Shown: in pieces, positions 1 to 15,536 of the stretch | Layout: each line of letters starts with the position of its first letter | Position numbering within the stretch: position 1 is the stretch's first letter | Assembly (NCBI GenBank): GCA_020205615.1 | Contig: CM035151.1 | Location: 9,758,565-9,822,564 of the forward strand | Source of the DNA: Panax quinquefolius | Lineage: Eukaryota > Streptophyta > Magnoliopsida > Apiales > Araliaceae | DNA length: 64,000 bases | Direction of reading: 5' to 3' | Notes under the pieces: generated by a model | Databases searched by the model: none | The model's input: only the letters and a program-made list of their open reading frames with translations | What the model was told of the DNA's origin: nothing | Position numbers and translations under genes: made by a program

Positions 1-3414
<3,414 letters not shown>

Positions 3415-3423
3415 TTTATATTT

Positions 3424-3560
3424 GGGTTAAGTTCAGATGATTACCTCCTGGGGTTTGGGCGATTTCCCACTTAACCACCTGTAGTCAGTAAAGCTACATT
3501 TAAACACCCGACTTTTTGAGGTGAAGTGAAAACGTCACTTTTTCCGTCTAAATTAACCGT
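3424..3560 (+). repeat. MULE left terminal inverted repeat
   Basis: About 137 bp matching the reverse complement of 5506-5639 with scattered substitutions. Shared landmarks include GGGTTAAGTT at the tip and the segment reading CACTTTTTCCGTCTAAATTA. Confidence 0.88.
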
Positions 3561-3744
3561 GCGTGTAAGTCAAACGCCAAAAGCGAGTGAGAGAGGAGTA
3601 TAACAGTCAAAAAAGACAATTAAATGTCTGAATTACCCTTCATCTTCCTCAAACCTCATTCCTTTCTCTCATTTCTCACTCCATGCGTCCTCTCTCTCAA
3701 AACTAACGAGAACGGCGACCCCTTCTCAAACGCCGCTGATTCAC

Positions 3745-4500
3745 CACCGCTGCACCTCCAACTGACCCCTCAAGACGATCGTAAAATACTCGAACAAAAC
3801 CCGACATGTTTTTGGATTCTCCCAGATCCGTGATGAAACCCTCCTCCGTAAATTCCTCCCCCAACAATCTGCTCGACGACGACGACGCCTTGAGCCCTAC
3901 TCTTCCGATCATTTCCGCATCTACGAAGTTCAAGTGTCTGCATTGCATGCAGCCCATGCCCATGACTGACCGGACCGCCGCCTTTCGCTTCATCTGGCGA
4001 AAAAGCTCGCCGGAGGGATCCTGAAGGCACCATTACTCTGCAACGTCTCTGGGAAGTTTCGCCCACGGCGTTGTACGCCATCGTTGTCTCCGCCGATTTC
4101 TTCAGTGAAATCCGGTCCACCACCGTTGCACCTCCAATCGACCCTCAAGGCGCTTCGTATTATACTCGAGCAAAACCCGACATGTTTTTGGATTCTCCCA
4201 GATCCGCCGATGAAACCCTCCTTGTAAATTCCTCCCCACAACAAGCGCTTCGACGACGACGACCCTACTCTTCCGATCATTTCAAGATCTACAAGTTCAG
4301 GTCTTGTATTGCTTTCGTCACAAGCGCCCCATTACAATGACGAATGACCGACCGCCCTTTCGCCCATCCCGTGAAAAAAGCTCACGGAGGGATCCTGAAG
4401 GCACCATTACTCGTGAACGTCTGCTGAAGTTTCGCCACTGGCCACGCCATCGCTTATCTCCACCCATGTCGCCATCATTTGTCTCTCACGGTTTCTCGGT
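3745..4500 (+). pseudogene. Captured, tandemly duplicated fragment of an RR-TZF type CCCH zinc-finger gene
   Basis: Two diverged direct copies (about 3745-4117 and 4118-4500) share the same order of segments. Copy 1 reads PFASSGEKARRRDPE in one frame (3981-4025). Copy 2 reads PFAHP near 4355, then needs a frame change to reach RRDPE. These match the conserved PFAHPGEKARRRDP block of plant arginine-rich tandem CCCH zinc-finger proteins. SSDHFRIYE-like and FAHGV-like words occur at the expected positions before and after. The zinc-ligand cysteines are mostly lost and both copies contain stops and frameshifts, so neither can encode a working protein. Assignment rests on motif recognition only; a translated search would settle it. 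Confidence 0.6.
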
Positions 4501-5505
4501 GAAATCTCGTAGATGGGCGTGATTTTAGCGATTTCTCATTTTGGGGATCGGTTGGGATGTGTAGAGTTGAATGGGGTTTTGAGCTATAAAGATGCTCTAA
4601 CCGAGCTGATGAGCTCTTTGGAGTAGATGATTGTGAGTGAAAATTCGACACATGGAGGGGGAAATAACAGAGAAATGGCGTGGATAGATGTATCCAATTT
4701 CAATGGGGACGAGGCTAGGGCTGGGTGGTGTTACAAAGTGGTGCTGCAATGGCAGAGCCTAAGCTTGAAGAAGGCGAGGCTTGGTGTCACAAGGCGAGGC
4801 TTTCTAAGGGAGATTGTTGAATACCACCAGTTGACTATCCGAGTGCATCTATTAGACTTTTAGTTAAGAGAGATCAAGGCACTCCTTTGGAAAAAACACT
4901 CCTTTGTTTTTAATACTTAGTTTGTGTAGGTTATGCAATTTTCAGGTACAAGTGATGGCAAGCAAGGCGGTGGAGAAAGCGGGGGATCAACAATACGCAT
5001 ACCAAATCAAATTTCTGTTATGATTTCAATTTCTCCAGTTTTGGATTTCAACTTGTTGAATGATTTCAATTTCTCTGTTTTAGTCAATGGTTATATTCTT
5101 CGATTACAAATATATCATGTTTCTATTATATATTATATAGAAGTTCAAATCTCCATGGAAATTGAAGAATACTTGATAAATAAAGCTAAAATTATTTGAA
5201 TTTTAAGCAGGTTGTGAGAAAGAGCTCTGGTCAAAGAATTTTTGAATTTCGATCGCCTTATGAAGTTAGTTTCGCACTCGTGATAAACGTCCTTTTTGTG
5301 ATGAATTCTTGCTGCAATTGCTTTCCAAGTTTCCCCCAATTCAATTGTTAAATGTATTTTTCTTATGGTATGCTTGAATTGAATTTGGAATGAAGGAGAT
5401 GAGAGAGCCTATTTTTCTTTCTTTTATTTGGGTCGAATGAAAGGGAGCACCGGAGCAGGGGCTCTGTTTGTGAAATTGGAGGGTAAATAAGTCGTTAGCC
5501 AACTC

Positions 5506-5639
5506 ACAGTTAATTTAGACGGAAAAAGTGACGTTTTTACTTCACCTCAAAAAGTCAGGTGTTTAAATATAGCTTTACTGACTACAGGTGGTTAAGTAGG
5601 AAACCGCCCAAACTCCAGGTGGTCATCTAAACTTAACCC
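5506..5639 (-). repeat. MULE right terminal inverted repeat
   Basis: Inverted partner of 3424-3560, about 134 bp, ending CTTAACCC directly before the second TTTATATTT copy. Confidence 0.88.
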
Positions 5640-5648
5640 TTTATATTT

Positions 5649-6898
5649 TGAGTCAAATTCGAATTATATTTTTTATCGATCAAATATGAATCGAGTCCGA
5701 CCTATTTACTTATTTTAAAGCCTTAAACACAAGTACACTACCTCCTATGGTTCATAATTTTTTTGTTATGTTATTATTATTGAAAAGTATAGCCTATATA
5801 TCAATAATATTTAATAACTAATCTTATCCCTATTTAAGGTTAAGAAAGAGTAAAAAGGTGGGAAGTTGGTAATAAGAGAAACATGGCAGGGGCAAATAAA
5901 TGAATAGACAGCAGCTGGAGCTGGGTGCATTCTATCATGACGCGGTGGAATGATATTTATGAGAGAGAAAAATATCTTTGACCTAACTTGTCATCTCACA
6001 GAGTCCACGACATCCAACTTTGGTCCACTAGATATTTTCGGCGCTAATAAGTCTAGGGGGACCAACTTTCTCCGACCGGGGTAGTGACCGGCCGGAATTT
6101 ATTTATTTATTTAGTTTTTTTTTGTGCTTTTATCTACAAAATAATTAATGTAATTTATTAGAACTGAAATTTTTATAAAATACAGTGATTTAAGTGTCAT
6201 TCGGATACAGGAAAAAAATAGAATTGTACACACTGTATAATTCTGATTGTTACGTGTATCAAAAAAGACACCTAAATCACTGTATTTGATAAAAAATTTA
6301 GTTCCAATAAATCATATTAATTATTTTTCACTTATTAAATTTTCATAATTAACATACTTATCTCATTCTCTCTCTTATATGTTACATTTTTCTACGAGGG
6401 ATAATTTTAGAAAGATTATAGTTAATTATCTTAAATTATATAAAACGACAAATAATTTAAAAAAAATAAATCATTTAAAACGACATTAAGAGACGAAGAT
6501 AGTAGTTTGTTAAAAACTTTCATGTTGCGAGTGAGATCAAGGTAGTTCTCAAATCCTAAAATTGTTTATATTTAAGATATATGATAAATATTTTCTATAT
6601 TTTTCAGATACGTTGCTAAGTTGGATGTATTGTAATGGGATGAGAATGAAAAAAATGAAGTGCATTAATACTTTGTTATTTTGCCACTCCTTTCATTATT
6701 ATATAATTCATTATTACATTAGACAATGGATGGGAGAAAATGATTAGTATCACAAAATTGATTAAATTCATTGTCCATTATTTAAATAATAAATAGTAAT
6801 AAATAGCATCTAATATTTCATAAAATAGAGAACTCTCCTTTCACATTGTTTTATAGTCTAATTAACATTCTCTTCATGTCTTATTAGTTTACAAATTA
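5649..6898. other. AT-rich intergenic region
   Basis: No gene is supported. It contains a palindromic MITE-like hairpin (6138-6327) and otherwise low-complexity AT-rich DNA. The short open frame near 6562-6747 has no recognisable domain and is not supported. Confidence 0.5.
6138..6327. repeat. Hairpin-forming inverted repeat (MITE-like)
   Basis: Two arms of about 60 bp pair with each other: the left arm contains ACAGTGATTTAAGTGTC and the right arm contains GACACCTAAATCACTGT. A spacer of about 60 bp separates them. The palindromic shape and small size fit a MITE; I could not define a clear TSD, so the family is open. Confidence 0.6.
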
Positions 6899-6903
6899 CC
6901 AAT

Positions 6904-7490
6904 TGTTAACGTCAACGTCAAGATCTTCTACTACGTCCCAATCACGTAAGACGTCCCGATCCTGCACAGTAAACACGATCAACACATAAAGCTTTCGATT
7001 TACCGAACTGGTAGGGGATAGCTCCGGCGTGAGAGTCAAGAGAAGCCATCATGAGGTTAATAATAGAGGATGTAAAATGTCTAAGCGTTAGAGAGCGATA
7101 AAATGTATGCGTACTTTTTCTTGGAGATTTCGCTTTATGATATAATACAAGACTCGGTTTCTAACATGCATGACCCTCCGACCCTACCCAATCGCAGTAG
7201 TTTTCTGTTAATCCCATCCTCTCGTCACCACATCGATCAATCGTCTAATCCTCATTAATGTGATGTAAGATATCATCAACCATATCTTTGTCATCATCAC
7301 CATCAAAGATGTAGATATTTAAATATCGATGGGTTTGATTCAATAATTGACCCAAGACTTTGTAAGACCCAATCAAGATAATCCAATGAACTAGTCTAAT
7401 AACAAGGCCCAATAATAATGGCCCAAGAGAATAACCAAATAGGTAGGCCCAACCAGTCCGGTCCACTATGTAAAATATCATTAGTTAACA
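6904..7490 (-). repeat. 3' LTR of outer element O
   Basis: 587 bp, starting TGTTAAC and ending GTTAACA on the plus strand. It is a direct repeat of 43156-43733 with numerous small differences. The adjacent CCAAT is the left TSD. The long landmark around 6941-6958 (CACGTAAGACGTCCCGAT) recurs near 43188. Confidence 0.9.
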
Positions 7491-7507
7491 TTGCCCCCCA
7501 GTCTTTT
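7491..7507 (-). other. Polypurine tract of element O
   Basis: On the minus strand this reads AAAAGACTGGGGGGCAA directly before the 3' LTR. Its purine richness sets the orientation of O as minus. Confidence 0.65.
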
Positions 7508-7845
7508 ATTAAACAAGATGTTTAATGAAAGAGTATAAATGGCATCGGAAAAGAGTATAAATGACATCGGTCCAAGGCAAAAGGATTTATAATAAAGTCA
7601 ATAAAGGCCCAAAATATAGCTTACCGAAGCCCATCTGATGAACATCAAGTAACAACATAAATTAAGATTGGAAGCCCATTTAAAGAGCCTGCTCCAGCCG
7701 AACATACAACAACAAATATTTCACCGCCTCCCGAACAATTCAGACCTTCGCCACAAAAACCATCCTAATCTGAATCCAAGCCCGAAGTTGTGGCGACACC
7801 GATGATCATCGGTTCGGCAATAATTCCATCATGGAACTGATGGGT
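7508..7845. other. 3' internal remnant of element O, left of insertion A
   Basis: Internal O sequence between its polypurine tract and the insertion site of element A; it resumes at 27965. It includes a proline/serine-coding stretch on the plus strand around 7690-7790, interrupted by stops, which may be the start of the antisense frame continued at 28029. No conserved domain is seen. Confidence 0.45.
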
Positions 7846-7850
7846 GAAGG

Positions 7851-8634
7851 TGTAAGACCCCGAAATTTTTAAATAAAAAGGAATTTCCTTTATTTATTAT
7901 TTTGAAATAGTAAGGGTTGATTTGATTAATGTGGATAGTTAAGGGTTAAATACGCAAATATTTCAAAATAATGAAGTGGTTATAAAATATTCATTATAGT
8001 GGGGAATATTCGTTTGGTCGTGGGATATTCGTCTTTTCGGGAATATTAAATGCACGGCCTTGCAATGCAACATGTGTGGGCCCATAACTGAAAGCGATTG
8101 GATGAAGAAAGCGACAAATATAAGTTTGTTTTAAATAAGCTGGCGTAGTTGTTTCAGTTTATCATTGTTGGAATACGTTGTGGTTAAAACACACTAATAC
8201 GCGTTGTTGAAAGATAGCTGCAGATATTGCACCAATTATTGATTCTTACGTGAGAAAGGCACTACTCAATAATGGTTACGATAATTCTCGCTCAAATTAT
8301 TTTATTGAGTTAATAATTCTTTGTGTTGATATTTTATATTCTTTGTTGTTTCAATAATTGTCATTACACGTATTTTTCATTATCGGAAGCAATAATTCAT
8401 ATTATCGAATAATATTATTAGATAACATTATCGACAATGTCTAGAAAGTTACATCTAAGGAGAGGTTTGGTCACCTAATCAATTGCCAGTAGAAGAAGAA
8501 ATTCTTATTGGAAAGCCCTCTTCTCTGCAGGAAGCGCACGGTTGTCGATATTGTGATTCTGTAATATTATTTGTGAATAATTAAATTATTGATTTATATG
8601 ATGAGGAAAATATTGATTTTATGTGGATATAGAT
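7851..8634 (+). repeat. 5' LTR of element A, first part (before insertion C)
   Basis: First 784 bp of the A 5' LTR. It matches the start of the A 3' LTR at 25160 and the B LTR at 30158. It stops at TAGAT (8630-8634), the TSD of element C, and continues at 18394. Confidence 0.92.
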
Positions 8635-9188
8635 TGTGACGCCCCCAAAATAGGTCCATTCCTTCCAACCCATTCTGAGTCGCCAAATACATGGTACAAG
8701 AAGCAACTACAACTTTAATATTACAACAGTAAAACTGTGAGTTTAAATACAAATATTATCTTCTAGACAATATCTATACTTAAATAAATCCTCATCACAT
8801 TTATTGATACACTATTTTACAAAAAATGGTGAGGACTACTAAACAACTCTCTCTAGAACCTTCATTCCATACCCCTTAACTCGCACTTCATATATTCTCG
8901 CCTCCCGAGAAAAATGGAACAACAAGGAAAAGGGTGAGCTCATTAGCCCGATAAAGAAGAATACTATGACTAAGATAATATACAACAAATTATCGTTAGT
9001 CTCCAACAGGAAAAAATCGATAGAATCTGATAGACAACAAGTTTCGGATCAATATTCATAGCGTGAAATAATAATTCATGTAAGAGTTACGTAGAGAATG
9101 AAATCTACTATAATCTATGAATTTAACGGTCCATCATCAATATTTTATCCTCAGTAACATCAATCAATATTCATCTCAAATCAAATAT

Positions 9189-9535
9189 TCATCTTTGCAC
9201 TACTGAGCCAAAGATATTCATCAATCGGTCGTATTTCATCTCAACACTGCTCATCTTGCACTAAAGGCCAAAGATATTCATCGATCGGTCGTGTTCATTT
9301 TAAACACATTCATCTTTGCACTACAAAGCCAAAGATATTCTTGAAATCATTCATCTTTGCACTTCTGAGCCAAAGATATTCATCGATCGGTCGTATGTTC
9401 ATTTAAACACTGTTTCATCTTTTGACTACTGTGCCAAAGATATTCTTCAGAAATCATTCATCTGCAGACCACAGCCAAAGATATTCTTCAGAAATCATTC
9501 ATCTTTGCACTACAGCCAAAGATATTCAATACTAT
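9189..9535 (-). repeat. Seven-unit tandem array inside C 3' LTR
   Basis: Units of about 40-64 bp start with TCATCTTTGCACTAC-like words and carry GCCAAAGATATTC. The partner LTR has seven units at about 16090-16430. Element A LTRs have four units each (about 19675-19855 and 27233-27420) and B LTRs three each (about 32180-32310 and 41995-42125). Confidence 0.85.
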
Positions 9536-9885
9536 CATCATTTAAGACCGAGGATGATGAAAAATATTTTTAAAGAACGAATCCAAAGTGAAACAAAATG
9601 ACAAGGATTAAGGATTAAGGATTCAGTACTTTGTTTTATCCATGTCCAACAATACCTCAAAATAATCATAGTGGTGTAAAATTCAAGAATGATCAAAACA
9701 TGGATACAATCAAAAGCTAGTATCCGTAATAGATATTTTGGATTTAAAAAGAAGAAATTTTATTTTTCGATGAATAGCAGAGATACGTGAATGAATAGTC
9801 AGATATCGTGAATAGTCTCAGAGATATCGTGAATAAGTAACTCCAGGACACCAAAAGATAGAAATTCCACAAAAAACATTTTCAC

Positions 9886-10010
9886 GCTCATGAATAGTAC
9901 TCGTGAATAGTAACTCGTGAATAGTAACTCATGAATAGTAACTTCGTGAATAGTAACTCATGAATAGTAACTCGTGAATAAGAACTCATGAATAGTAACC
10001 TGATACATGA
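9886..10010 (-). repeat. Short tandem array (ATGAATAGTAACTCG units) in C 3' LTR
   Basis: About eight degenerate units of 14-16 bp alternate CTCGTGAATAGTAA and CTCATGAATAGTAA. Homologous arrays occur in the other LTRs near 16780-16890, 19230-19340, 26800-26900, 31765-31850 and 41565-41660. Confidence 0.85.
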
Positions 10011-10271
10011 AAAAGTTCCAAATTTGATAAAACTTCGGATCAACATTTCAAAGATAATGATATGAAGAAATAATATCATTACGAAAAAAAATAATATCCC
10101 TTACCTCAAAGAATCAATACTTGGAAGGAAAGGCGGAAGTGATCTTTGAATGAAACTTGTCTTGAGCAAAGAACTCTCAAAGTATCTAAATACTCACAAA
10201 ATACGCTCAATAATATAGAGAGAAGAGAGAAAACTTTGTTTCGGTGTGATTTTCAATTCTAACTTAGCCCT

Positions 10272-10281
10272 CTATTTATAG
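10272..10281 (-). promoter_or_regulatory. TATA box of C 3' LTR
   Basis: CTATAAATAG on the minus strand, at the position homologous to the TATA boxes of the A and B LTRs. It marks the U3/R boundary region; activity is inferred. Confidence 0.55.
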
Positions 10282-11503
10282 GAAAATGTTAGCCGTAGAA
10301 AGCAGACTTGACCTGCTACCTGATGGCTTTACCTGCTACTATTGCCACCCACCACATTTGAAATAAAATTCAGCACATTTTTTCACCAACCACAAGTGGG
10401 GCCCACTCAATTCTAGAATTTTCCACCAAAATCAATTATAAACCTAATTTAGAATCCGACACCTCTTAAAATTCACAACAAATCATTCGTGCATTTTTAA
10501 CGGTTCAAAATTTGTGGACATATACTCAAATTATGTATGTATAACATATCCAAAAATTACAACGATCCAACGGTCGGATTAAAAATTATAACCCATAATA
10601 TATCTCAAAACCCCGATTTGATTTTTAATACCTCCAATCCAGATAAAATCTCGATAAAACACCTCAACATTAATTCCTTCATTAATAACCACATAAATAA
10701 ATCCATCATTTATATTCATATAAAATAAATATTTCCTTATCATATGAATCAATAATTAATTATTCACAAATAATATTACAGAATCACATTTATGACAACC
10801 AGTTTGTTAAGAGTGAGCAGGGGCTTTCCAATAAGGATCTCTCTCCTCATCTGGCCAAGCAATTAGGTGACCAAACCTCTCCTTAGAGCAGAACTTTCTA
10901 GACATCGCCAATAATGTTATCTAATAATATTATTCAAATAATATGAATTATTGATCCGATAATGGGAAATCTTCATGCGATGACAATTATTGAACAACAA
11001 TAATATAAAATATCAACGCAAACAATTATTGAATCAATAAAATAAAATATTGAGCGATAAAGAATTCTCGTGAAAATTATCGAGTAGGCCATCTTACGTA
11101 TTTAATCAATAATTCAATAAATCTTGTCGTAATACCGTAATCTTCTTCGGCAACCACGCCAGTACATCGTATTTTAACCACCGGGTATTCCAACGATCTT
11201 ACTTCAGAATAACTACGCCAAGTTATTTTTAACCAACTTATATTTGTCGTTTCTTCATCCAATCGCTTTCAGTTATGGGGCCCACATATGGTCATGCCAC
11301 CGTAAATACGAATATTCCCCGAATATTCCACGACCAAACGAATATTCCCCGACAACAACAATGAATATTTTATAACCACTTGCTTATTTTGAAATATTTG
11401 CGTGATTTAACCTTAACTATCCACATTAATCAAATCAACCCTTACTATTTCAAAATAATAAATAAAGGAAATTTCTTTTATTTAAAAAATTTCTGGTCTT
11501 ACA

Positions 11504-14100
11504 ACCTCCCTCCTTATGAAATTTCGTCCTCGAAATTGACGACGTACACTGGTGTTTGAAAAGGTGAGGATACCTCGCTTTCATTTCCGTTTCCAATTCC
11601 CGTGTCATTTCTCTATAGCATGATTCCTCCACAAAACTTTAACTTGTGGTATGAATTTCTTGGCGTGGGACGTGCTCCTTCCTATCCAAGATCTTGATAG
11701 TACCTCCTCATCATCGTTAAGTCTTCTGGCTATCTAAATGGGTTCTAACTCAATAACGTGGTTCGGGTCTTTCACATATTTACTGAAATACGGATATGTG
11801 AAACACATTATGAACACGAGACATACTCGGAGGTAACGCAAGTCTATAGCTACATTTCCTACTCGGTCAAGAATTTGAAATGGACCAATAAATCGTGGAT
11901 TGAGCTTTCCTCTCTTCCCAAATCTTGTAACTCCCTTCCGTGGAGCAACTCGCAACAATACATGATCCCTACATTAAATTCCACATCCTTTCGATGAAGA
12001 TCCGCATAACTCTTTTGTCGATCTTGTGCTTGTTTCAGATACGTTGTCGAATCATTAGTCATACGTACTAACTTCGGTCCTAACAATGTTGCTTCACCCA
12101 CCTCATCCCAACATATTGGAGAACGACATTTTTTGTCCATATAATGCTTCGAATGGAACCATGCCTATATTTTTTAATAACTATTGTTGTATGAGAATTC
12201 CACCAATGGCAAGTACTTATCCCAACTTCCTTTGAAATCTAGGACATGAGTTTTAAATATCTTCTTGAGTTTGAGTAGTCTTTTCGATTGCCCATCCGGT
12301 TTGAGGATGGTATGCCAAACTGAATCGTAAATTCGTGCCCATAGCTTTCTAACCCAAAATCATGAAGTGAATCTTGGGTCACTATCCAAAACTATGGATA
12401 CAGGCATGCCATGCAACCTCACAATCTCATTCACGTACATACTAGCAAGAGGCGTTCAAGGAATAAGTCTCCGTGTCGGCAAGAAGTGAGCGATTTGGTT
12501 AATCTATCAACAATAACCCAAATAGCATTGATGCCTTGAGAAACCGTAGGAAGACCAAAATAATGAAATCTATGGTAATGTGTTCCCACTTCCATTCTGG
12601 AATCTCAGTGGTTGCAACGGACCCTTAGGTACTAGATGCTCGCCTTTACACGTTGGCAAGTTAAACACATCGAGATAAACTTTGCAATCTCTCTCTTCAT
12701 ATTATTCCACCAAAATGTATGTCAAGATCACGATACATTTTAGTACTTCCGAGGATGGATTGCAAATGGTGTATTGTGTGCCTCCATCATAATCTTGTAC
12801 TTCAAATCGAGTCGTTAGGAACACAAAGTCTCAGAGTGGACTCAAGTATTCCTTCTTCATCAATTCTCGCTTAGGAATAGCTCCTTCTTGTACTTTCTTC
12901 TTCATGCGCATGATGACGGCCCGGGTCGGTGGCTCGAAAGCGACTTTAACTTTATCGATTAAAGTCGATTATACTCATATATCATCACGTGGGTACCTAG
13001 AGTTTTCATCTCCATCTCTATTATTTGTAAATTATCTGAAATTAGTCTTTGACAATATCGTATTTTCGTGATTATATCGATCTTCTACTCAACACGTAAG
13101 CTACCACGTTCGCTTTTCCAGGATGGCGTGGTCGTAACATGTCTTTGAAATGAGTCTCTCTTGAGTTCTTGAAGCCCTTACCACATTCCTCGCTCCATTC
13201 GAATTTTGTATCTCTGAGTTAGCTACGTTAATGGAATAGCGATTCGAGATATCCTTCAACGAATCTCGATAATAACCAACTAAGCTTCAGAAAGCTACGT
13301 ATTTCGATTCATTGACTTAGGTTGCTCTCAATCGTGACTCATATCCCAACCTTGGATAGACGTCACAATGACACCTATCGGTTACTTATCGCATCGAATA
13401 CGGCGTCCCCTACAGAGAGTTAAAGCAGGTGAATTCCCTGAAAGGAAGTCACAAGATAAAGGCTCAGTACCAAATTTATAGTTGAATTTTTAACTCAAGT
13501 TCAATAGGAGCCATTCGATATGAGATTTTAGAAATGAGTTTTGTCTAGGGTTCAAAGTCGATACAAAATTTAATATCGAGCTTTGGGAGTAAGCCAAGAA
13601 ATTCTTCAGAAATACATCGGGAAAAATCAATAACAACAGAATATTATTCAAATCGACGTGTCTTTATTCAAATCCATAACATGGACTAAGAAAACTTGAC
13701 ATCCGTAATAAAACGAATGACTTCATGGCTTGATATGAAAATGTTTGATTACAATGGTTTGATTGCTTGAATTCGAATAATGAGTTGCTTAGGAATATGA
13801 AAACTAACAACCTTACAAAAGCAATCAATTTGGCGATGATGAGTAGTTAACCTTAAAATCACATCAAAAGCAAATATCTCTATGTAAATAAGGTTAACGA
13901 TGGGTAATGTGATAGTGCAACTGAATCAAACAAGATTTCTAAACACAATGAGATGTAATGAAAGTTTCTCCTAGCTGATTCTCTATAAATAGGTCAAAGT
14001 CTAATTTCTCCGTAGTCAAGTTCAAGCGTTGAAGTATGCGAAGAGATAAAAGAATGGGTAGAAGCAGGTATCTAGTAAGGTATAAACTTCGCAAGAATTT
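11504..14100 (-). pseudogene. Element C pol remnant (protease, partial RT/RNase H, integrase)
   Basis: Reads right to left. A decayed protease signature lies at about 14042-14085. A diverged pre-RT segment lies at 13440-13620, then the RT core is missing. The RT end/connection segment is at about 13150-13300, with RNase H deleted except its end near 13100 (a PGKANVV-type word). Integrase follows at about 12100-12800. The region after integrase at 11734-12140 has GKRGKLNPRFIGPFQILDR and YADLHRKDVEFNVG. The polypurine tract (AAGGAGGGAGG) sits at 11505-11515. Multiple stops and frameshifts are present. Confidence 0.82.
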
Positions 14101-15351
14101 ATAATTAACTAACCCGTCTTAACCGTTCGGGTTCCTCGCATTTTAATTGACCGGTCACGACAAACGCTCTTCCAGAATCGTTGACTTTGACTTTTCGGGA
14201 CATCCTTTCGAGTCACCATTCCATTTGGATTTGGGTTTCGATATCGCATAATCTCGAGCGATATGTCCTTCTTTTTTCCACAATTATAGCATACCTTAAA
14301 GCTGTTGTGGGGGGTTTGGGTGATATATCCCTCTTTCCCGCATTTGTAACATACGATCGATGGTCTTTCTCCTCCTGGAACCGATTGCTTCTTTTGCGCC
14401 GACGTCTTCACATGGTCGTTGTTGAATCTCCTCTTTTAAAATCTCCTCCCAGGACTCGCTTCTTCTATTTTCATGGCCACGATTACCACCGGAGTAGTTT
14501 ACCGCCTTTGTCAGTATTCTTCTTTCTCCATTTGGTTATCGTTATTTTGTTGACTACTATCTTGGTATGATCACGGTTATGGTCCCTCGGTTGAACGCAT
14601 ACTCGTTATCTCATTTCTAACAATCGAGCCCACGTTGACAACATCTGAATAAAGAGAAAGTTTATGAGAAATGAGATCTTGGCGTATCGCCAAGTTCAAA
14701 CCTCTCGAAACATCCGTCATCGTTCCTCATTCTCCACCAAATGAGGTGCGAACACTGGATAACTCCGCGAACTTCGCCTCGTCTTTGGGACACCGTCGTG
14801 TTATTCTGCTCGGTCTAATAAACTCCACTTCCTTCGTATACGTATAGCCGAATACTTTCGGGGAAGTACTTGTCATTGAATCAAGCTTCAAACGTCTCCG
14901 CTGACATCGCCGAGTGCAATTTGGATGGGTACGCTTCAATTCCACCGATGTCTGCCGCCGCCACGGAACATAAAGGTAGCGAATGGAACCTTCGTTCTCC
15001 GTATCCCAAGACATCGAATATCTTGGTAATTTGTTTGACCCATGTTTCGCCGTGATCGGATCGGGCTTTCCCTTAAATTCGGTGGTCCCAACTCTTTGAA
15101 CTTCTTGCATTTGTGACCACTAATTCGTGAATTCGCTATTATCTCCTCTCGTATTTTGAACACGAGTCTCCTAAATGCGATTTTGCATGAAGCGCAAAAA
15201 GCTTCTAAACATCCCCTCGTTCATCATCCGCTTTCGGTGGTGTTATTCACGGGAGGTACATTGCCACTGTTATTTGCGTTCTCCTCGTTATTAAATACAG
15301 TGCATCTCCACGGTCTCATTTACTCCCATTGTTAATATTCTCATTCGACAT
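14101..15351 (-). pseudogene. Element C gag remnant
   Basis: The start is placed at the ATG complementary to 15349-15351, homologous to the gag starts of A (20586) and B (33047). The capsid-like part lies around 14730-15160 (words such as ELGPPNLR and IRCLGI). Two zinc-knuckle-like motifs at about 14270-14360 include CYKCGKEGYI and CYNCGKKKDI; their His/Cys ligands are partly lost. Frameshifts split it. Confidence 0.8.
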
Positions 15352-15521
15352 TCTCAAATCGCTTATAAAACAAGGGTTAATTAAATAAATTAACAAATCA
15401 CATAATACCCTATATTATGACCAACCAACAAATAAGCTTAGGTAGGACACACTTTAGCGAAGGATTTACACATCTCTCCCTCCTAGTTCTATTCCCGATC
15501 TCGCCAGAGATCATATCCTAA

Positions 15522-15533
15522 GCTCGATACCAA
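15522..15533 (-). other. Primer binding site of element C
   Basis: TTGGTATCGAGC on the minus strand directly after the 5' LTR. It resembles the initiator-Met tRNA primer sites of Ty3 chromoviruses. The same word follows the 5' LTRs of A and B. Confidence 0.75.
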
Positions 15534-15536
15534 TTA

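Larger units (their letters stand above)
3424..5639. mobile_element. Mutator-like element (Pack-MULE type) with 9-bp TSD
   Basis: A 2,216-bp element whose ends are long inverted repeats beginning GGGTTAAGTT. Immediately outside lies a perfect 9-bp direct repeat, TTTATATTT, at 3415-3423 and 5640-5648; this TSD length is diagnostic of Mutator-like elements. No transposase reading frame is present, so it is non-autonomous. The interior is markedly more GC-rich than its surroundings, and its left half (about 3720-4520) carries two tandem copies of a decayed gene fragment resembling CCCH zinc-finger genes. This fits a Pack-MULE that captured host sequence. The right half (4530-5500) holds only short open frames that I cannot assign. 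Confidence 0.88.
8635..11503 (-). repeat. 3' LTR of element C
   Basis: 2,869 bp running from TGTGACGCCCC (the LTR's 3' end on minus) to GGTCTTACA. It contains a seven-unit tandem array at about 9189-9535, each unit carrying GCCAAAGATATTC, and a second array of ~15-bp units built on CTCGTGAATAGTA at about 9890-10005. The predicted TATA box is at 10272-10281 on the minus strand. Confidence 0.93.

Noticed and set aside
3624..4522. Overlapping open frames of 70-117 codons on both strands inside the MULE
   Set aside because: They arise from GC-rich captured sequence; the conserved words lie in changing frames, so this is a decayed fragment rather than a gene.
7491..7510. Plus orientation for element O
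   Set aside because: The sequence after the left LTR is pyrimidine-rich and not a primer site; on the minus strand it is a good polypurine tract.
9189..9535. CRISPR-like repeat array
   Set aside because: Units are unequal, spacers are not unique sequences, and the array is part of a plant LTR present in six copies.
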